A stretch of DNA of 24,233 bases. It comes from Nemertoderma westbladi (Eukaryota > Xenacoelomorpha > Nemertodermatida > Nemertodermatidae). The notes beneath the pieces were generated by a model that had not been told where the DNA came from, did no database searches, and saw nothing but the letters and a program-made list of their open reading frames with translations. The DNA is taken from assembly GCA_032718475.1 (NCBI GenBank), contig JAUCBJ010000473.1:1-24233 (forward strand), in the 5' to 3' direction. Below, piece by piece: positions 1-8,970 of this stretch. The translations under genes and the position numbers were made by a program. How positions within the stretch are numbered: the stretch's first letter is position 1; every line of letters starts with the position of its first letter.

Positions 1-273
1 TTCGCTGCATGAAGTCACGACATGACACTTTAAACAAGAATAACTTTCAAAATGTGACCGTAGATGGCGTAAGTAATTATGTCTAGTTACATTCATATGA
101 CAGAATGAACAACATATTGTTATTTTATCCATGTTGAAGTTTGTTTAGATAAATAATAATAATAATAATAATAAAATATCTCCAAAGATTAAAATAAAAT
201 GAAATGAAATGTTATTGACTACATCTAAACATTTATATGCTAGCGGGTGAAATAATTTTAAATCAATCACCAA
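1..273. other. Gene-free AT-rich flank with (AAT)n microsatellite
   Basis: No coding sequence was recognised. An uninterrupted AAT/ATA trinucleotide run of about eight units lies at about 151-173. The segment follows the 3' end of the minus-strand ORF that stops at 274, so it would hold that gene's 3' flank if the gene is transcribed. Confidence 0.6.
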
Positions 274-1359
274 TCACCAATCGCTTATGGGTATTGGAAA
301 CCCCAAATGGTTTAACTTATGATCAGGTTTCCATGTAACCTCATCTACTGGAACTCGGTTAACAGCACATTTCTGTTTCTTTGCAGGTGATGCGTTGGTA
401 AATTTACTCGATGATCTTGGCTTCCGAGGTAATATTTCAGGAAAGACCTGTTGCGGTTGAGAGCAGCTCTCTTCAACATCCGGATTAGGTGATGGGATCT
501 CTACGAACGCTTTAGGTTTATCCAAAAGGACAAAGCCGTCAACGTGGGCTTCAGTAAGAGAAACGCCATCTAGCGATTCTTTGAGAAAACTAATATGAGC
601 TTTATCATTCATGTAATGCAACTCGATAGAATTTCCACCGGTACCTACTTCAGTAGAATTATCGGTGTTGGTGATAATAATTTTTTTATTATTGGTTTTA
701 ATCATTTTGAGACGGTCTGATAATTGAATGATATTTTTATCAAAAAGATGTTTGTCTGTTTCAGCGACTTGGTTGTCCCACTCTCACAGCAAAACAGTTA
801 GTTCCTGTTTTGACAAATTGAAACCCGTATAATAGTTAAAACCAACACTATCAGTGTATCTGAGGCTGATTTTCCATAAGCCAACATAGTTGGTTCCTTT
901 AAAAGCTGTTACAAATCCAATAAACTCTGGATTTGATAATTCAATGTAGAATTGATCGCTAATAATCTCTAGCGGTGGAGAGAGAAATTGCAATAATTTC
1001 CCTCTGTATTGAATTAGAACTTCAGTAAAAGCTTTGTTGAGAACTTTACATTTGCCTTGTTTCTGAACGTAAACATCACCCGATGTGGGGTTGATGGAAA
1101 TATTCAAATTTCCCCGCGCAAAACGAGGAGTTGGATATATCCTACCTGGTATAATTGCTGGTCTGGATTGATGTTGGTTGTTGTTGGTTGTTTCTAGAAT
1201 GTCTAACAAATAGCGGGTATCTTGATGGGAAAAACAAATCGATTCGTTGTCATCCTGAGATTCCACAATAAAATACTTGCTGTGAACGACGGTACAAGTA
1301 TATTTATTGTAAGTAAATTTCCAGCTATTTGTTGCTCCGGTTTTTTGCGTTAAGGCCAT
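274..1359 (-). pseudogene. Unrecognised 361-codon ORF interrupted by one in-frame TGA
   Basis: I do not recognise the family. The reading frame opens at ATG 1359-1357, runs 191 codons to TGA at 786-784, then continues in the same frame through 26 codons (beginning EWDNQVAETDKHLF) into a further 143 codons ending ...IPISDW. Seen: the N-terminal two thirds alternate predicted strands and short helices. The last third is polar, with a basic stretch (RKPRSSSKF, then PAKKQK) that could be a bipartite nuclear localisation signal. The segment around NYVGLWKISLRY...GFNLSKQELTVLL loosely resembles the strand-then-helix ending of PC4-type single-strand-DNA-binding domains; this is only an impression of fold. 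The TGA would fall in that helix. The start is the first ATG after an ATA repeat at 1358-1375. It may be a recent pseudogene, a readthrough gene or a sequencing error. Codon use looks normal on both sides of the stop, which argues against long decay. Confidence 0.6.
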
Positions 1360-1375
1360 AATAATAATAATAATA
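1358..1375. repeat. (ATA)n microsatellite abutting the ATG
   Basis: About six ATA units directly upstream of, and touching, the minus-strand start codon at 1359. The same trinucleotide type recurs beyond the 3' end of this ORF at about 151-173. Confidence 0.8.
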
Positions 1376-1457
1376 AATACGAAAAATATTACAAGTGATA
1401 AATTTTAAACCGTATCGCTGTAATAAATTGACACCATAGTTCTCACTCTAAAATTGT

Positions 1458-1745
1458 GTTTGGATGTAAGGAAGAATTTATAGTATCGATGAATATATTA
1501 ATAAAAGACGACACCGCGAAGATTATGTAAGAGCATATTACGATAACGAAGAAATTTCCAAGGAAATACATCAATTTCAGAGACAATTACACAAAGTGTA
1601 CACAGTAGCATGATATAAGTTTTGAAATTGAGGCGTTTCTTTTGAAATTTCTTGGTTATCCGTATATGCTCTTAAATAATCTTTGAGGTGTCGTCGTTTG
1701 ATTAATATATTCATCGATACTAAAAATTCTCCCGCACATCCAAAC
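1458..1745. repeat. Foldback: two ~125-bp inverted arms with ~38-bp loop
   Basis: Left arm about 1458-1581 and right arm about 1620-1745 are reverse complements with scattered mismatches and small indels. The outer ends are GTTTGGATG and CATCCAAAC; a shared inner block reads GTATCGATGAATATATTAAT. The loop is about 38 bp. Both arms, read outside-in, encode a similar peptide-like string (KRRHREDYVRAYYDNEEI on the left, KRRHLKDYLRAYTDNQEI in one frame of the right), so the arms may derive from a coding segment. No transposase or target duplication was found. A third, partial direct copy lies at 1840-1887. Confidence 0.8.
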
Positions 1746-1839
1746 GAGATTTCCTTTGAGTTACATAATTACGATTAGAAACCCAATGCGGGAATCAGTA
1801 ACATTTATTCGAGTGTATGATTTTCCGACCAACAAGTAA

Positions 1840-1887
1840 GATAATGAAGAAATTATTAAGGAAATAACATAATTTTCAGAGTGAGAA
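1840..1887 (+). repeat. Partial third copy of the foldback arm
   Basis: The block from GATAATGAAGAAATTATTAA onward matches the inner part of the left arm at about 1541-1583 (GATAACGAAGAAATTTCCAA) in direct orientation and is followed by a diverged TTTTCAGAG match. A short direct repeat, ACAAGTGATRAATTTTA, also links about 1391-1407 with 1920-1936, suggesting that the two flanks are related. Confidence 0.55.
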
Positions 1888-2668
1888 CAAAAGTATCAAT
1901 ATATTACCTTGAAGATTACTACAAGTGATGAATTTTATTAAAAGCATTCAGTTATATATGTATAAATTTGCGATGTGGCATAGTCAACGAAGAAGAGATG
2001 GTACGTGTCATAATCATCAACGAATAAGAAAAGAGATGAGCTGCAACGTGGATGAATGGTTGGTTGCATGAATATGAATCATAGGGTTGTGTGTAATAAT
2101 CAATAATTATTATAATAAAAACGCGCAGTATATAATGTTAGTGGTGGTGGTAGCCTTTCAATATGACACAGATGCTGCGGGATTGGTTAGGTTGAGTAAC
2201 TATGGAAATATTCGTATACGTGTAGCTAGAACGTGGCGGAATTTCAACACGTATCATAATAGCGTTGGGGTAGGCAGGCCGCTCGGTTGGTTGGTTTGGT
2301 GACAGCCGTCGAGGAGTAGCCGTGCGTGGTGGTGGTGGTGGTGGTGAGTTGGCAATCGTTTCGATATAATAGCGTAGTGTGGGGCTAGCCATGCGATGAG
2401 AAGTTAGGTTACGCGAAGATGAATATGCGATGGTTGGTTGATGCAACGACGCGAATCAATACTCGCGGTTGGTAACAGTTGTCGAGTAAGGCTACGCGTA
2501 GGTGATAAGCAACGAATGGTTGAAGGCAACAATATTGATGGTGACAGATGGTTATTAAACACCGCAATTTAGCACCGGAATTTGGCATTTTTTAATAGCC
2601 CTCCGAGATCTGGCCCGTAGCCCAGGCTAGGGAGGAGTTGCGTGAGAACTATGCTTCTCCTACTACTG
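1888..2668. other. Degenerate GT-rich repetitive DNA, no convincing gene
   Basis: The stretch contains many GGTTGGTTG and GCGATG words, a perfect TGG run at about 2326-2345, and an imperfect duplication (TTGGTGACAGCCGTCGAG near 2294 against TTGGTAACAGTTGTCGAG near 2467). The minus-strand frame at 2138-2446 is open but owes its proline and histidine runs to the TGG repeat, and the plus-strand frame at 2087-2302 overlaps it. I support neither as a gene. The composition is visibly richer in CpG than neighbouring DNA. Confidence 0.55.
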
Positions 2669-3524
2669 GCATTTGTTAAATCAGTAAATCATAGAAATTG
2701 ATACAAGAAACGAAATCACAGACCAGAAAAACCCTATAGAAAAATGTGCAGTTAGGTGTGGTGTAATTCTTATATTTTGTCACACAAGCTGAAAGACAGA
2801 CATACATACAGATAGAGAGACGGACTGACAAGACTAGAATCCGTAAATCGTAGAAACAGATTACAGAAACGAAATCACACACCAGAAAAACACCATAACA
2901 AAATTTTTAGTTAGGTGTGGTGTACTTTAATATTTTGACGGACAGACCAAATGACAGACAGACAGACAGGCGGACAGACAGGACGAATAATCCGTAAATC
3001 CTAGAAACTGATACCAGAAACGAAATCACAGACCAGAAAAACCCCATAGCAATATCTTTAGTTAGGTCTGGTGTATTTTTTTATATTTTGACAGACAGAC
3101 TAAAAAAACAGACAGACAGACGGACAGATAGGACTAGACTCAATAAAGTTTAGAAACTGATACCATAAATGAAATCTCAGACCAGGAAAACCCCATAGCC
3201 AAAGTTTTAGCTAAATGTAGTGAGATTTTTTACACTGTATTTTCACAAACATACAAAAAACAGACTAACCGACAAACAGACAGAGTTTCAAGCGGTTTGG
3301 GCTCATGATATGGTTTTAAAGTGTCAATATCCATAATCTACGGAAAATTGTGATCTTAAACAACTAAAAAAAAATCTCAAAAATTTTATTTTTTTGAAAA
3401 ATTACCCTTGAATTTGAAATATAATTAAAATTTGTAGGAGAATTCAGATCTTTCCTTATAATTGCAATTGGAAAGGAACTACACTGGCAAGTGCTATGTG
3501 CTAGGCTAATGGCAAGGCAATGGC
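2669..3524 (+). repeat. Composite repeat copy 1, left part, with four ~150-bp tandem units
   Basis: This matches 20299-21026 in direct orientation, starting abruptly at GGCATTTGTTAAATCAG in both. It holds four tandem units (starting near 2684, 2842, 2992 and 3140). Each carries a TAGAAA...GAAACGAAATCACAGACC block, an AGTTAGGTSTGGTGTA block and a GACAGACAGACA run. The second copy has only three units. The open frame at 2676-2882 (minus) comes from this repeat, since GACAGACA translates as CLSVCLSV-like runs, and is not a gene. The second copy also has about 45 bp near 20865-20910 that is absent here. Confidence 0.85.
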
Positions 3525-3798
3525 TAACGCCATTGATTATCAGTGAAGATTAGAACTAGGATTGAATAATTGGCCTAATAGGGGACGGTAATGTTAAACT
3601 AAAGTTCTTAATCGATTGTGCACATATAATAATTGACTACCGGTAACATAAGCAGCACTGTCAGACAAATTGATCCTTAATTTTCATATATACAGTACAA
3701 CACAATAATTGCGAACACCAACAACTACTTAATATTAAATACCACCAAATTTAAAACATGATAATATAAAGTAGAATATATACAGTATGAATAGGAAA
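3525..3798 (+). repeat. Left terminal inverted repeat of 6.4-kb element
   Basis: Reverse complement of 9616-9888. It carries an internal small dyad at its outer edge (AATGGC TAAC GCCATT). The inner end contains an ATG (3787) corresponding to the start codon of the minus-strand ORF in the right TIR, but here it opens only into AT repeats. Confidence 0.85.
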
Positions 3799-3834
3799 TT
3801 ATATATATTATATATAATAATATATATATATTAA

Positions 3835-4364
3835 TAAATAATGTTATAAATAAGTTAGATTATATTTATGGTGGCGTTTGGAGCCATGTTATTAATATAG
3901 GTACTGGTTATTAATAGCTACAGTATACCCAGCTTACCGGTAGGTAATGCAGTAGGCCTATCTGGCTGTCAGGCAAATTTACACCTATTGTTTACGTGGT
4001 AACCAATGACGGCGTTAAATAATGTTCACTAAGGGGACATTACTTAACGGATAACACCAAATACAATACTAAATGTACAGGCCAATACAATGCTGTAATG
4101 TCCTCTAAAGTTTTAAAGTGCTAAATAACAACTCGCTGTTAATACTAACGGCGTTGAGTAATGTTACAATTTTGGAATAAAATATATAACTATCAAATTT
4201 TACCACGTAAACGATAGGTGGAAATTTGCCTGACATCCAGATAGGCCTACTGCTTTACCTACCGGTAGGCGGGGCATAGCTATTAATAACCAGTAGCTAT
4301 ATTATTAACATGGCTCCAAACGCCACCATAAATATAAGCTTACTTATTTATAACATAATTTATT
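3835..4364. mobile_element. MITE-like element with ~167-bp inverted arms
   Basis: Arms 3835-4002 and 4200-4364 are reverse complements; matching blocks include GTGGCGTTTGGAGCCATG, CCTACCGGTAGG variants and TTTACGTGGTAA. The outer ends are AT-rich (TAAATAATGTTATAAATAAG). The ~197-bp centre holds two direct copies of a motif close to ACGGCGTTRARTAATGTT. There is no ORF. The AT-rich surroundings hide any target duplication. Confidence 0.8.
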
Positions 4365-4439
4365 TATATATTATTTCAATGGATTTATTAATAATAACGA
4401 TGTTTAATAATAGTGGATGTGAACTGCAGATATAATATT

Positions 4440-4600
4440 ATTATGAAGATGATTTACAATCGAAGATTTAAATATGATCATAATATAATTTATTAATATA
4501 TATATATTATTATATTATTATGATATTATATATAATATATAATATATATTTATATATATATTATATAATATAATTTATAATTTATGTCATTTTTACATTT
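4440..4600. repeat. AT-rich palindromic low-complexity tract
   Basis: Almost pure A/T with alternating TATA and ATAATA runs, densest at 4490-4580, able to form many alternative hairpins. No gene is visible. Confidence 0.7.
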
Positions 4601-5225
4601 ATTTATACAGCAACTAATTTAATTTGTGCAGTTTCTATCACTTATAATATATGTACAATCATTTCGCAATGTTACAATTTAGGAATAAATCTACATACAT
4701 ACATTTTCACTCACTCACTCACTAACGTTCGTTCGTGTAACAAAGCCACTCGGATCATCACACTGTAAAGTAGTGATGTAGTAGATCATCACACTGTAAC
4801 TTAATAGTTATTATTCTTAAATTGTTACTTTTTCGGTGGGTAGATGTTATCGTCTCTAGTGGCACCCAGCACTGGCCCATTTAAGTAATTCGGCCTGGCC
4901 GGATTACTTGACCTAATTCTACCGGATCTATTAACTTTCAGTTTCTCCACTCCCCGATTCGATACCTACCAGTGTACCAAACTATTATTATTACAGTTCT
5001 GTAGTTATTATTTTATTATCTATTCTAGTATCACTTAGGGTGATAGGCCTACACATTTACAGTTGAATATTGTTCATGATACATTGTATCATCGATGTCA
5101 GATAAAATTTATGAATCGCGATGTTCAATGTGAACCCAACGTGCAGCCGATGCTGAGTCGACCCAAACGATTATCTATGTTCTGTTTCCTATTACGTTTA
5201 ACAGATTAAATAATATAATAACTAA
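4601..5225. other. Gene-free spacer with short repeats and a dyad
   Basis: No coding region was recognised. Visible elements are a CACT run near 4708-4724, a 16-bp direct repeat GATCATCACACTGTAA at 4753-4768 and 4784-4799 (31-bp spacing), and a 27-bp dyad at 4883-4909. Confidence 0.55.
4883..4909. promoter_or_regulatory. Compact 27-bp dyad symmetry
   Basis: AAGTAATTCGGCC and its near-perfect reverse complement (one mismatched pair) flank a single central T, giving 13-bp arms with almost no loop and a CG-rich core in AT-rich DNA. This is the geometry of a dimeric protein site or a cruciform, but no partner or gene is identified. Confidence 0.3.
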
Positions 5226-5619
5226 TACACCATGTCCCAGAATAATTCAGTGACCCCCCCCCCCCCCCCCACCACCCCTTAATTTTTCTACAAATCTTAA
5301 TGAGATTGCATGAAATTTGAAACAGAGATAGTTTCACTTCCCGACCACTGACTGGGTGAGCCAGAATTTTTATTTTTGCTTTCAATCTTTAGCCACAAGC
5401 GTTTGAAAAAGGTGTCTCCGGGATACGGCGATATTACACCAGTAATCCAGTACACCAGAAGTTATTATTCTTCCTGATAGCTGTATGTTGGTACCAATGG
5501 AAAGCTGGTCATGCAAGGATTCCAAATATGTAATACAATCTGAATTTTGTTGAAAAATAACTGAGATATGAACGTTCAAATGTTGCATGGTTTGGTTATG
5601 CACCGGCGTGAGGTTATTA

Positions 5620-5783
5620 TATTCTATTTAATAAATACACCATATTCTGGAACATTTTGTTTATCCAAATACGTAGCTGGGCAACAATGCATTACATCTT
5701 TAATCATGGCCTTGCTTTAATCATACTATTACATATTTAAAAAGTGTTCCAGAATGAATATTATGTATTTATTAAATAGAATA
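5620..5783. mobile_element. Small MITE inside left arm of element X
   Basis: Arms 5620-5658 and 5741-5783 are reverse complements (outer block TATTCTATTTAATAAATAC, inner block TTCTGGAACA). The right arm of X has an uninterrupted GGTTATTCATGGACTTC where the left arm has GGTTATT, this element, then CATGGAAGTC, so it is an insertion. A related end fragment occurs at about 7577-7598. Confidence 0.75.
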
Positions 5784-5834
5784 AAATAGCCCATGGAAGT
5801 CGAGAATATTATTTATACCAGGACTGGAAACTGA

Positions 5835-6247
5835 GTTTATTAAAAAAAAAAAGAAAAAAAGAACAAAAAATGACACAAAATCAAAAGAAAAAAATAAAAG
5901 ACAAAAATTTGTTCCAAAAACTAGCTTGTATAAAAATTATACGAGAACAAAACATATTTGTTCTAGATCATCAATTTTTATTTAAATCAATAACTGACAT
6001 GTTATATAAAAATTGAGAACACTAGCTAGTATAAAGGTACAGTTAAAAATCCAAAAATGTAGCCACGGGCGGAACTGACCCCTTTTTTGATTATTAATTT
6101 ACTTAAGCAATACATGTTATGTTGTCAATAATACTCATCAATTTTATATGGAATGTATAATTATATAGATCAAACAATATTTATTTATTTAATCAAACGT
6201 CTTACTATGGGTAAAAAGATAAAATTAATTATGACCTACAGTATATA
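5835..6247. other. A-rich and AT-rich filler
   Basis: An adenine-rich strand (5840-5905) is followed by AT-rich DNA with ACTAGCT and GTTCTAG words shared with 6680-6960. No coding region is supported; the short open frame at 6153-6335 runs into the arm of element X. Confidence 0.5.
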
Positions 6248-6345
6248 CACCATGACCCGTAATATAGTGTCATTTTCTGATGACACGGACACCCCCCCCA
6301 AATTGTTCTACACATTTTTATCCATGGACTTCTAGAATGTTATTT

Positions 6346-7021
6346 GGCTCTCTTACAGTTTGCCGTGCCACCTATTGCTATAATGGCACGGTAAAGTGTA
6401 ATAGGACTGAGGAGCTCTCTTACAGTTTGCCGAGCCACCTATATATTCAATATAATTAAAAAAAAAATATAATAATTGTTATAATTATATAATATATATT
6501 TACGCATGTGATACCGTAATTTACTCTACGTACAATTAACTTTTGTTACGTCTTGTGTAGCTAATGTTTTTATTGTTTGTTACTAAACCGGGTTCCTTCA
6601 CTTCCTTCTAGTTTCCCTAATTATGATATGATAGATTAAAAACTATCATTTTATTATATCAAAAAATTGAAAAATGGCAAGCTAGCTAGTTTTTGTTTCT
6701 TGTTTTTTAGATGTTCTAGAACATTATCAATCAATTTCATATAAAAATGTTGTTCCAGAACAAATATTTTTTGTTCTAGAACAAAAAATATAAAGCACTA
6801 GCTAATTTGTTAACTTTTTATTGTATGTTATCTTTGTATAAATTTTTTTTACTAGCTATTTTTTGTTTCTTTTTTTTAAATGTTCTAGAACATATTATCT
6901 ATATATTTAATCTAAAAATGTTGTTCTAGAACAAATATTTTTATTCTAGAACAAATATTTTAAGATCATTTTATTATATCAAAATATGTATATATATGGC
7001 ACGGTAAAGTGTAAGAATCCC
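6346..7021. mobile_element. 676-bp TIR element with 8-bp target duplication
   Basis: It is flanked by direct TGTTATTT at 6338-6345 and 7022-7029. Removing it restores the continuous arm seen at 8085-8125. The ends are GGCTCTCTTACAGTTTGCCG and, reversed, GGGATTCTTACACTTTACCG. An 8-bp duplication suits hAT or P superfamily transposition; neither can be chosen without a transposase. Inside, a second terminal-like block occurs at 6410-6445, and a ~160-bp unit is imperfectly duplicated (about 6640-6810 and 6850-6985). There is no ORF. Confidence 0.8.
6714..6951. promoter_or_regulatory. Cluster of TTCTAGAA palindromes
   Basis: TTCTAGAA occurs at 6714, 6774, 6883, 6924 and 6944, and TTCCAGAA at 6753, mostly inside a longer TGTTCTAGAACA-like dyad. 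The octamer matches the heat-shock-element core nTTCnnGAAn. Further copies lie at 6330 and 8109 in element X arms. A functional HSE normally has three or more contiguous nGAAn units, which is not seen here, so this may simply be repeat structure. Confidence 0.3.
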
Positions 7022-7199
7022 TGTTATTTATACCAGGACTGGAAACTAGGTAGCTATAGGTAAAATAAAAATACCAGTTGAGGCCTACTTATTAATTACC
7101 ACCCATTACTAAGAGATGTTTTACATCAAACAGTTACGTTTTGGAGGCATGGTAGCTAGTATTTTTGTACTAGCTAGTATTATTAAAAATTATATTTAA

Positions 7200-7516
7200 C
7201 TTTGCCAACAACAATGTGATGTATTTGACTTCCAAGTTACTGCAGATTTCGTATCATTCATTGTGAAGTATTGGAATTTATAGTGAATGTTGAAACAACA
7301 ACAGCAGGTTCCCGGAAACGCGATCCCTCCAAATATCCAATATATTCGACTACCGATGATCGACTTAATTTCCTGGGCAATGTTTCAAGGTCCCTCACCA
7401 CATGGAGGACCTCTAGCGAAATGGATAGAAAATCTAATAGTGCCCTTACAAATGAAACTTTCGGCGCCCTTATTCATACCACGAATGCTTTAGTCAATGT
7501 AGTAAGGCAATAATAA
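7200..7516 (+). pseudogene. P-element/THAP-type transposase fragment
   Basis: The frame from about 7200 reads ...QVTADFVSFIVKYWN; after a shift near 7285 it continues NVETTTAGSRKRDPSKYPIY, then DDRLNFLGNVSRSLTTW and ALTNETFGALIHTTNALVN, ending VVRQ*. The pattern (K)RDPxxxPI, D-D-R-L-x-FL, W and LTxETFxAL is what I know from the region before the last catalytic block of P-element/THAP9-like transposases in invertebrates and fishes. The downstream part expected in the family is missing, as is everything upstream, so roughly one tenth of a transposase remains. It lies in the core of foldback X, suggesting that X is an internally deleted P-like transposon, although its long arms are unusual for P elements. 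A plus-strand frame at 7287-7493 is a shadow. Confidence 0.65.
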
Positions 7517-7599
7517 TAATGTCTTGATGAATTGTTGATGAATGTTTAATTATGTGATGTGAATTCATTTGTTTGTGTATTTATTAAATAGAATAAATG

Positions 7600-7985
7600 G
7601 CCTGCAGTGAACAATAATTCTTGCAATCTTTGAACGCCTATTTCTCAGCTGTTTTCAACGAAATTCAGATATTGTTACATATTTCGAATACTTGGAACAA
7701 CGCTAGCTTTTTAATAATAAAGCGAGGTTAATGTGAAGAATGGCGATGATAGGAGATAGGCAATTTTGCAAAAGACACTTTTTTAAAACGCTTATAAAAA
7801 AAATTTAAAGGCGAAATCGAAAATTCCGGCTTCATGGTAACAACCACGGTGAGTTGAACTAGTTGTGTTTCAAATTTCAAGCAATATGATAAAGATGTGT
7901 AGAATAATTTTTTTTTGGGGGGGGGGGGGGGGGGGGGGTCCGTGTCATCAGAAAATGACACTATAATACGGGTCATGGTGTAATA
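7600..7985 (-). repeat. Right arm of inner element X
   Basis: A diverged direct copy of 8128-8500: shared blocks include TTTGAACGC, CTCAGCT, GACACTTTTTTAAAACGC, GTTTCAAATTTCA and GTGTAGAATAATTTTTTTTT, then about 22 G, then the terminal block ending CATGGTGTAA. The minus-strand open frame at 7728-8012 reads through this arm and its G-tract (a poly-proline artefact) and is rejected. Confidence 0.7.
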
Positions 7986-8500
7986 ATCACTAAAAATGTG
8001 TATCATTTTCACAATTATTACTATTGGCAGTAATTAATAAGTAGGCCTCAACTGGTATTTTTATTTTGCCTATAGCTATCTAGTTTCCAGTACTGGTATA
8101 AATTTATATTCTAGAAGTCCATGAATAACCTCGCGCCGGTGCATAACCATGCAACATTTGAACGCTCATATCTCAGCTATTTTTCAACGAGATTCAAATT
8201 GTGTTACATATTTGGAATCCTTGCTTGGCCAGCTTTCCATTGGTACCAACAAACAGCTATAAGGTAGAAGAATAACTGCGGTGTAACTGGTGTAATATCG
8301 CTGGAGACACTTTTTTAAACGCTTGTAGCTAAAGATTGAAAGCAAAATTAAATATTCTGGCTAACCCAGTCAGTGATCGGGAGGTGAAACTATCTCTGTT
8401 TCAAATTTCATGCAATCTCATTAAGATTTGTAGAAAAATTTGGGGGGGGGGGGGGGGTGTCACTGAATTTCGACACTATTTATTCTGGGACATGGTGTAA

Positions 8501-8970
8501 TGATTATTCTTTCTGAAACAATAATAATCTCTTAATTTGTTTATAAACTATTTATTTGCTTTAGGTTTAACAGCCGGAGGGCGTTTCGTTATGGATCAAA
8601 CCCACGGGATACCCGCTGGATTGGATTGATGGGTTGGATGTAACCCATGGATTACCCGTTGGGTCTACGGGTTGGATTTAACCCATGGGTTCTCTGTTGG
8701 GTTCCATCTTTCCTTTAAGGGATTCATACCGCGGTTCCTAGAACCGACATTCCGACATTCCCAATCTATTACGGCAATGACGTTCATTTGTTTTTTGTAA
8801 CTCAGAGGATATTATTAAAACATTGTTGGTCTAACTATTTCGGTTCTATTATTGTTGCTTATTATTTGTTACACAAGCACAATAAGTAACCTACTGCGCT
8901 ACGGTACAGTTTGTTTCTTTATCTTTGTTACTTTAGATTAGACATTTCAGTTTCATCTCTAACTTATCTT
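8501..8970. other. Spacer with 3 x 38-bp tandem repeat; 3' flank of minus ORF
   Basis: Three imperfect 38-bp units occupy about 8593-8706, with the cores AACCCACGGGATACCCG, AACCCATGGATTACCCG and AACCCATGGGTTCTCTG. The rest, 8707-8970, would be 3' untranslated DNA of the ORF ending at 8971. It includes a GGTTCCTAGAACC palindrome at 8733-8745. No further gene was recognised. Confidence 0.6.

Larger units (their letters stand above)
6248..7985. mobile_element. Foldback element X, inner diverged copy
   Basis: Terminal block 6248-6320 (ACACCATGACCCGTAATATAGTG... followed by C-tract) is the reverse complement of 7905-7985. The left arm is shorter than the family norm: after the C-tract it jumps straight to CATGGACTTCTAGAA. 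Its inner part (6321-6345 plus 7030-7105) instead pairs with 8035-8125 of the outer copy, so arms of the two copies are interleaved. A 676-bp element splits the left arm. Confidence 0.6.
5226..8500. mobile_element. Foldback element X, outer copy
   Basis: Left arm 5226-5617 (resuming at 5792-5834 after a small insertion) and right arm about 8085-8500 are reverse complements. Both termini read ACACCATGTCCCAGAATA, followed by a long C homopolymer reading inward. A second, diverged copy of the same family (left 6248-6337 plus 7030-7105, right about 7600-7985) lies inside it. The core between the inner arms carries a P-type transposase fragment. The open frame at 5382-5603 (minus) lies wholly in an arm, is broken by stops in the other arm, and is not annotated as a gene. 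Confidence 0.75.

Noticed and set aside
2138-2446. Proline- and histidine-containing minus-strand ORF of 102 codons
   Set aside because: The proline run is the TGG microsatellite; there is no domain, an overlapping frame lies on the other strand, and the surrounding DNA is degenerate repeat.
2676-2882. Minus-strand open frame (also 20308-20514) resembling a cysteine-rich membrane peptide
   Set aside because: It is a translation of the GACAGACA-bearing tandem units; the protein repeats with the DNA units and both copies lie in repeat DNA.
5382-5603. 73-codon minus-strand ORF
   Set aside because: It lies entirely in the left arm of element X, and the matching frame in the right arm has stops.
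7728-8012. 94-codon minus-strand ORF with poly-proline
   Set aside because: It reads through the G homopolymer in an arm of element X.
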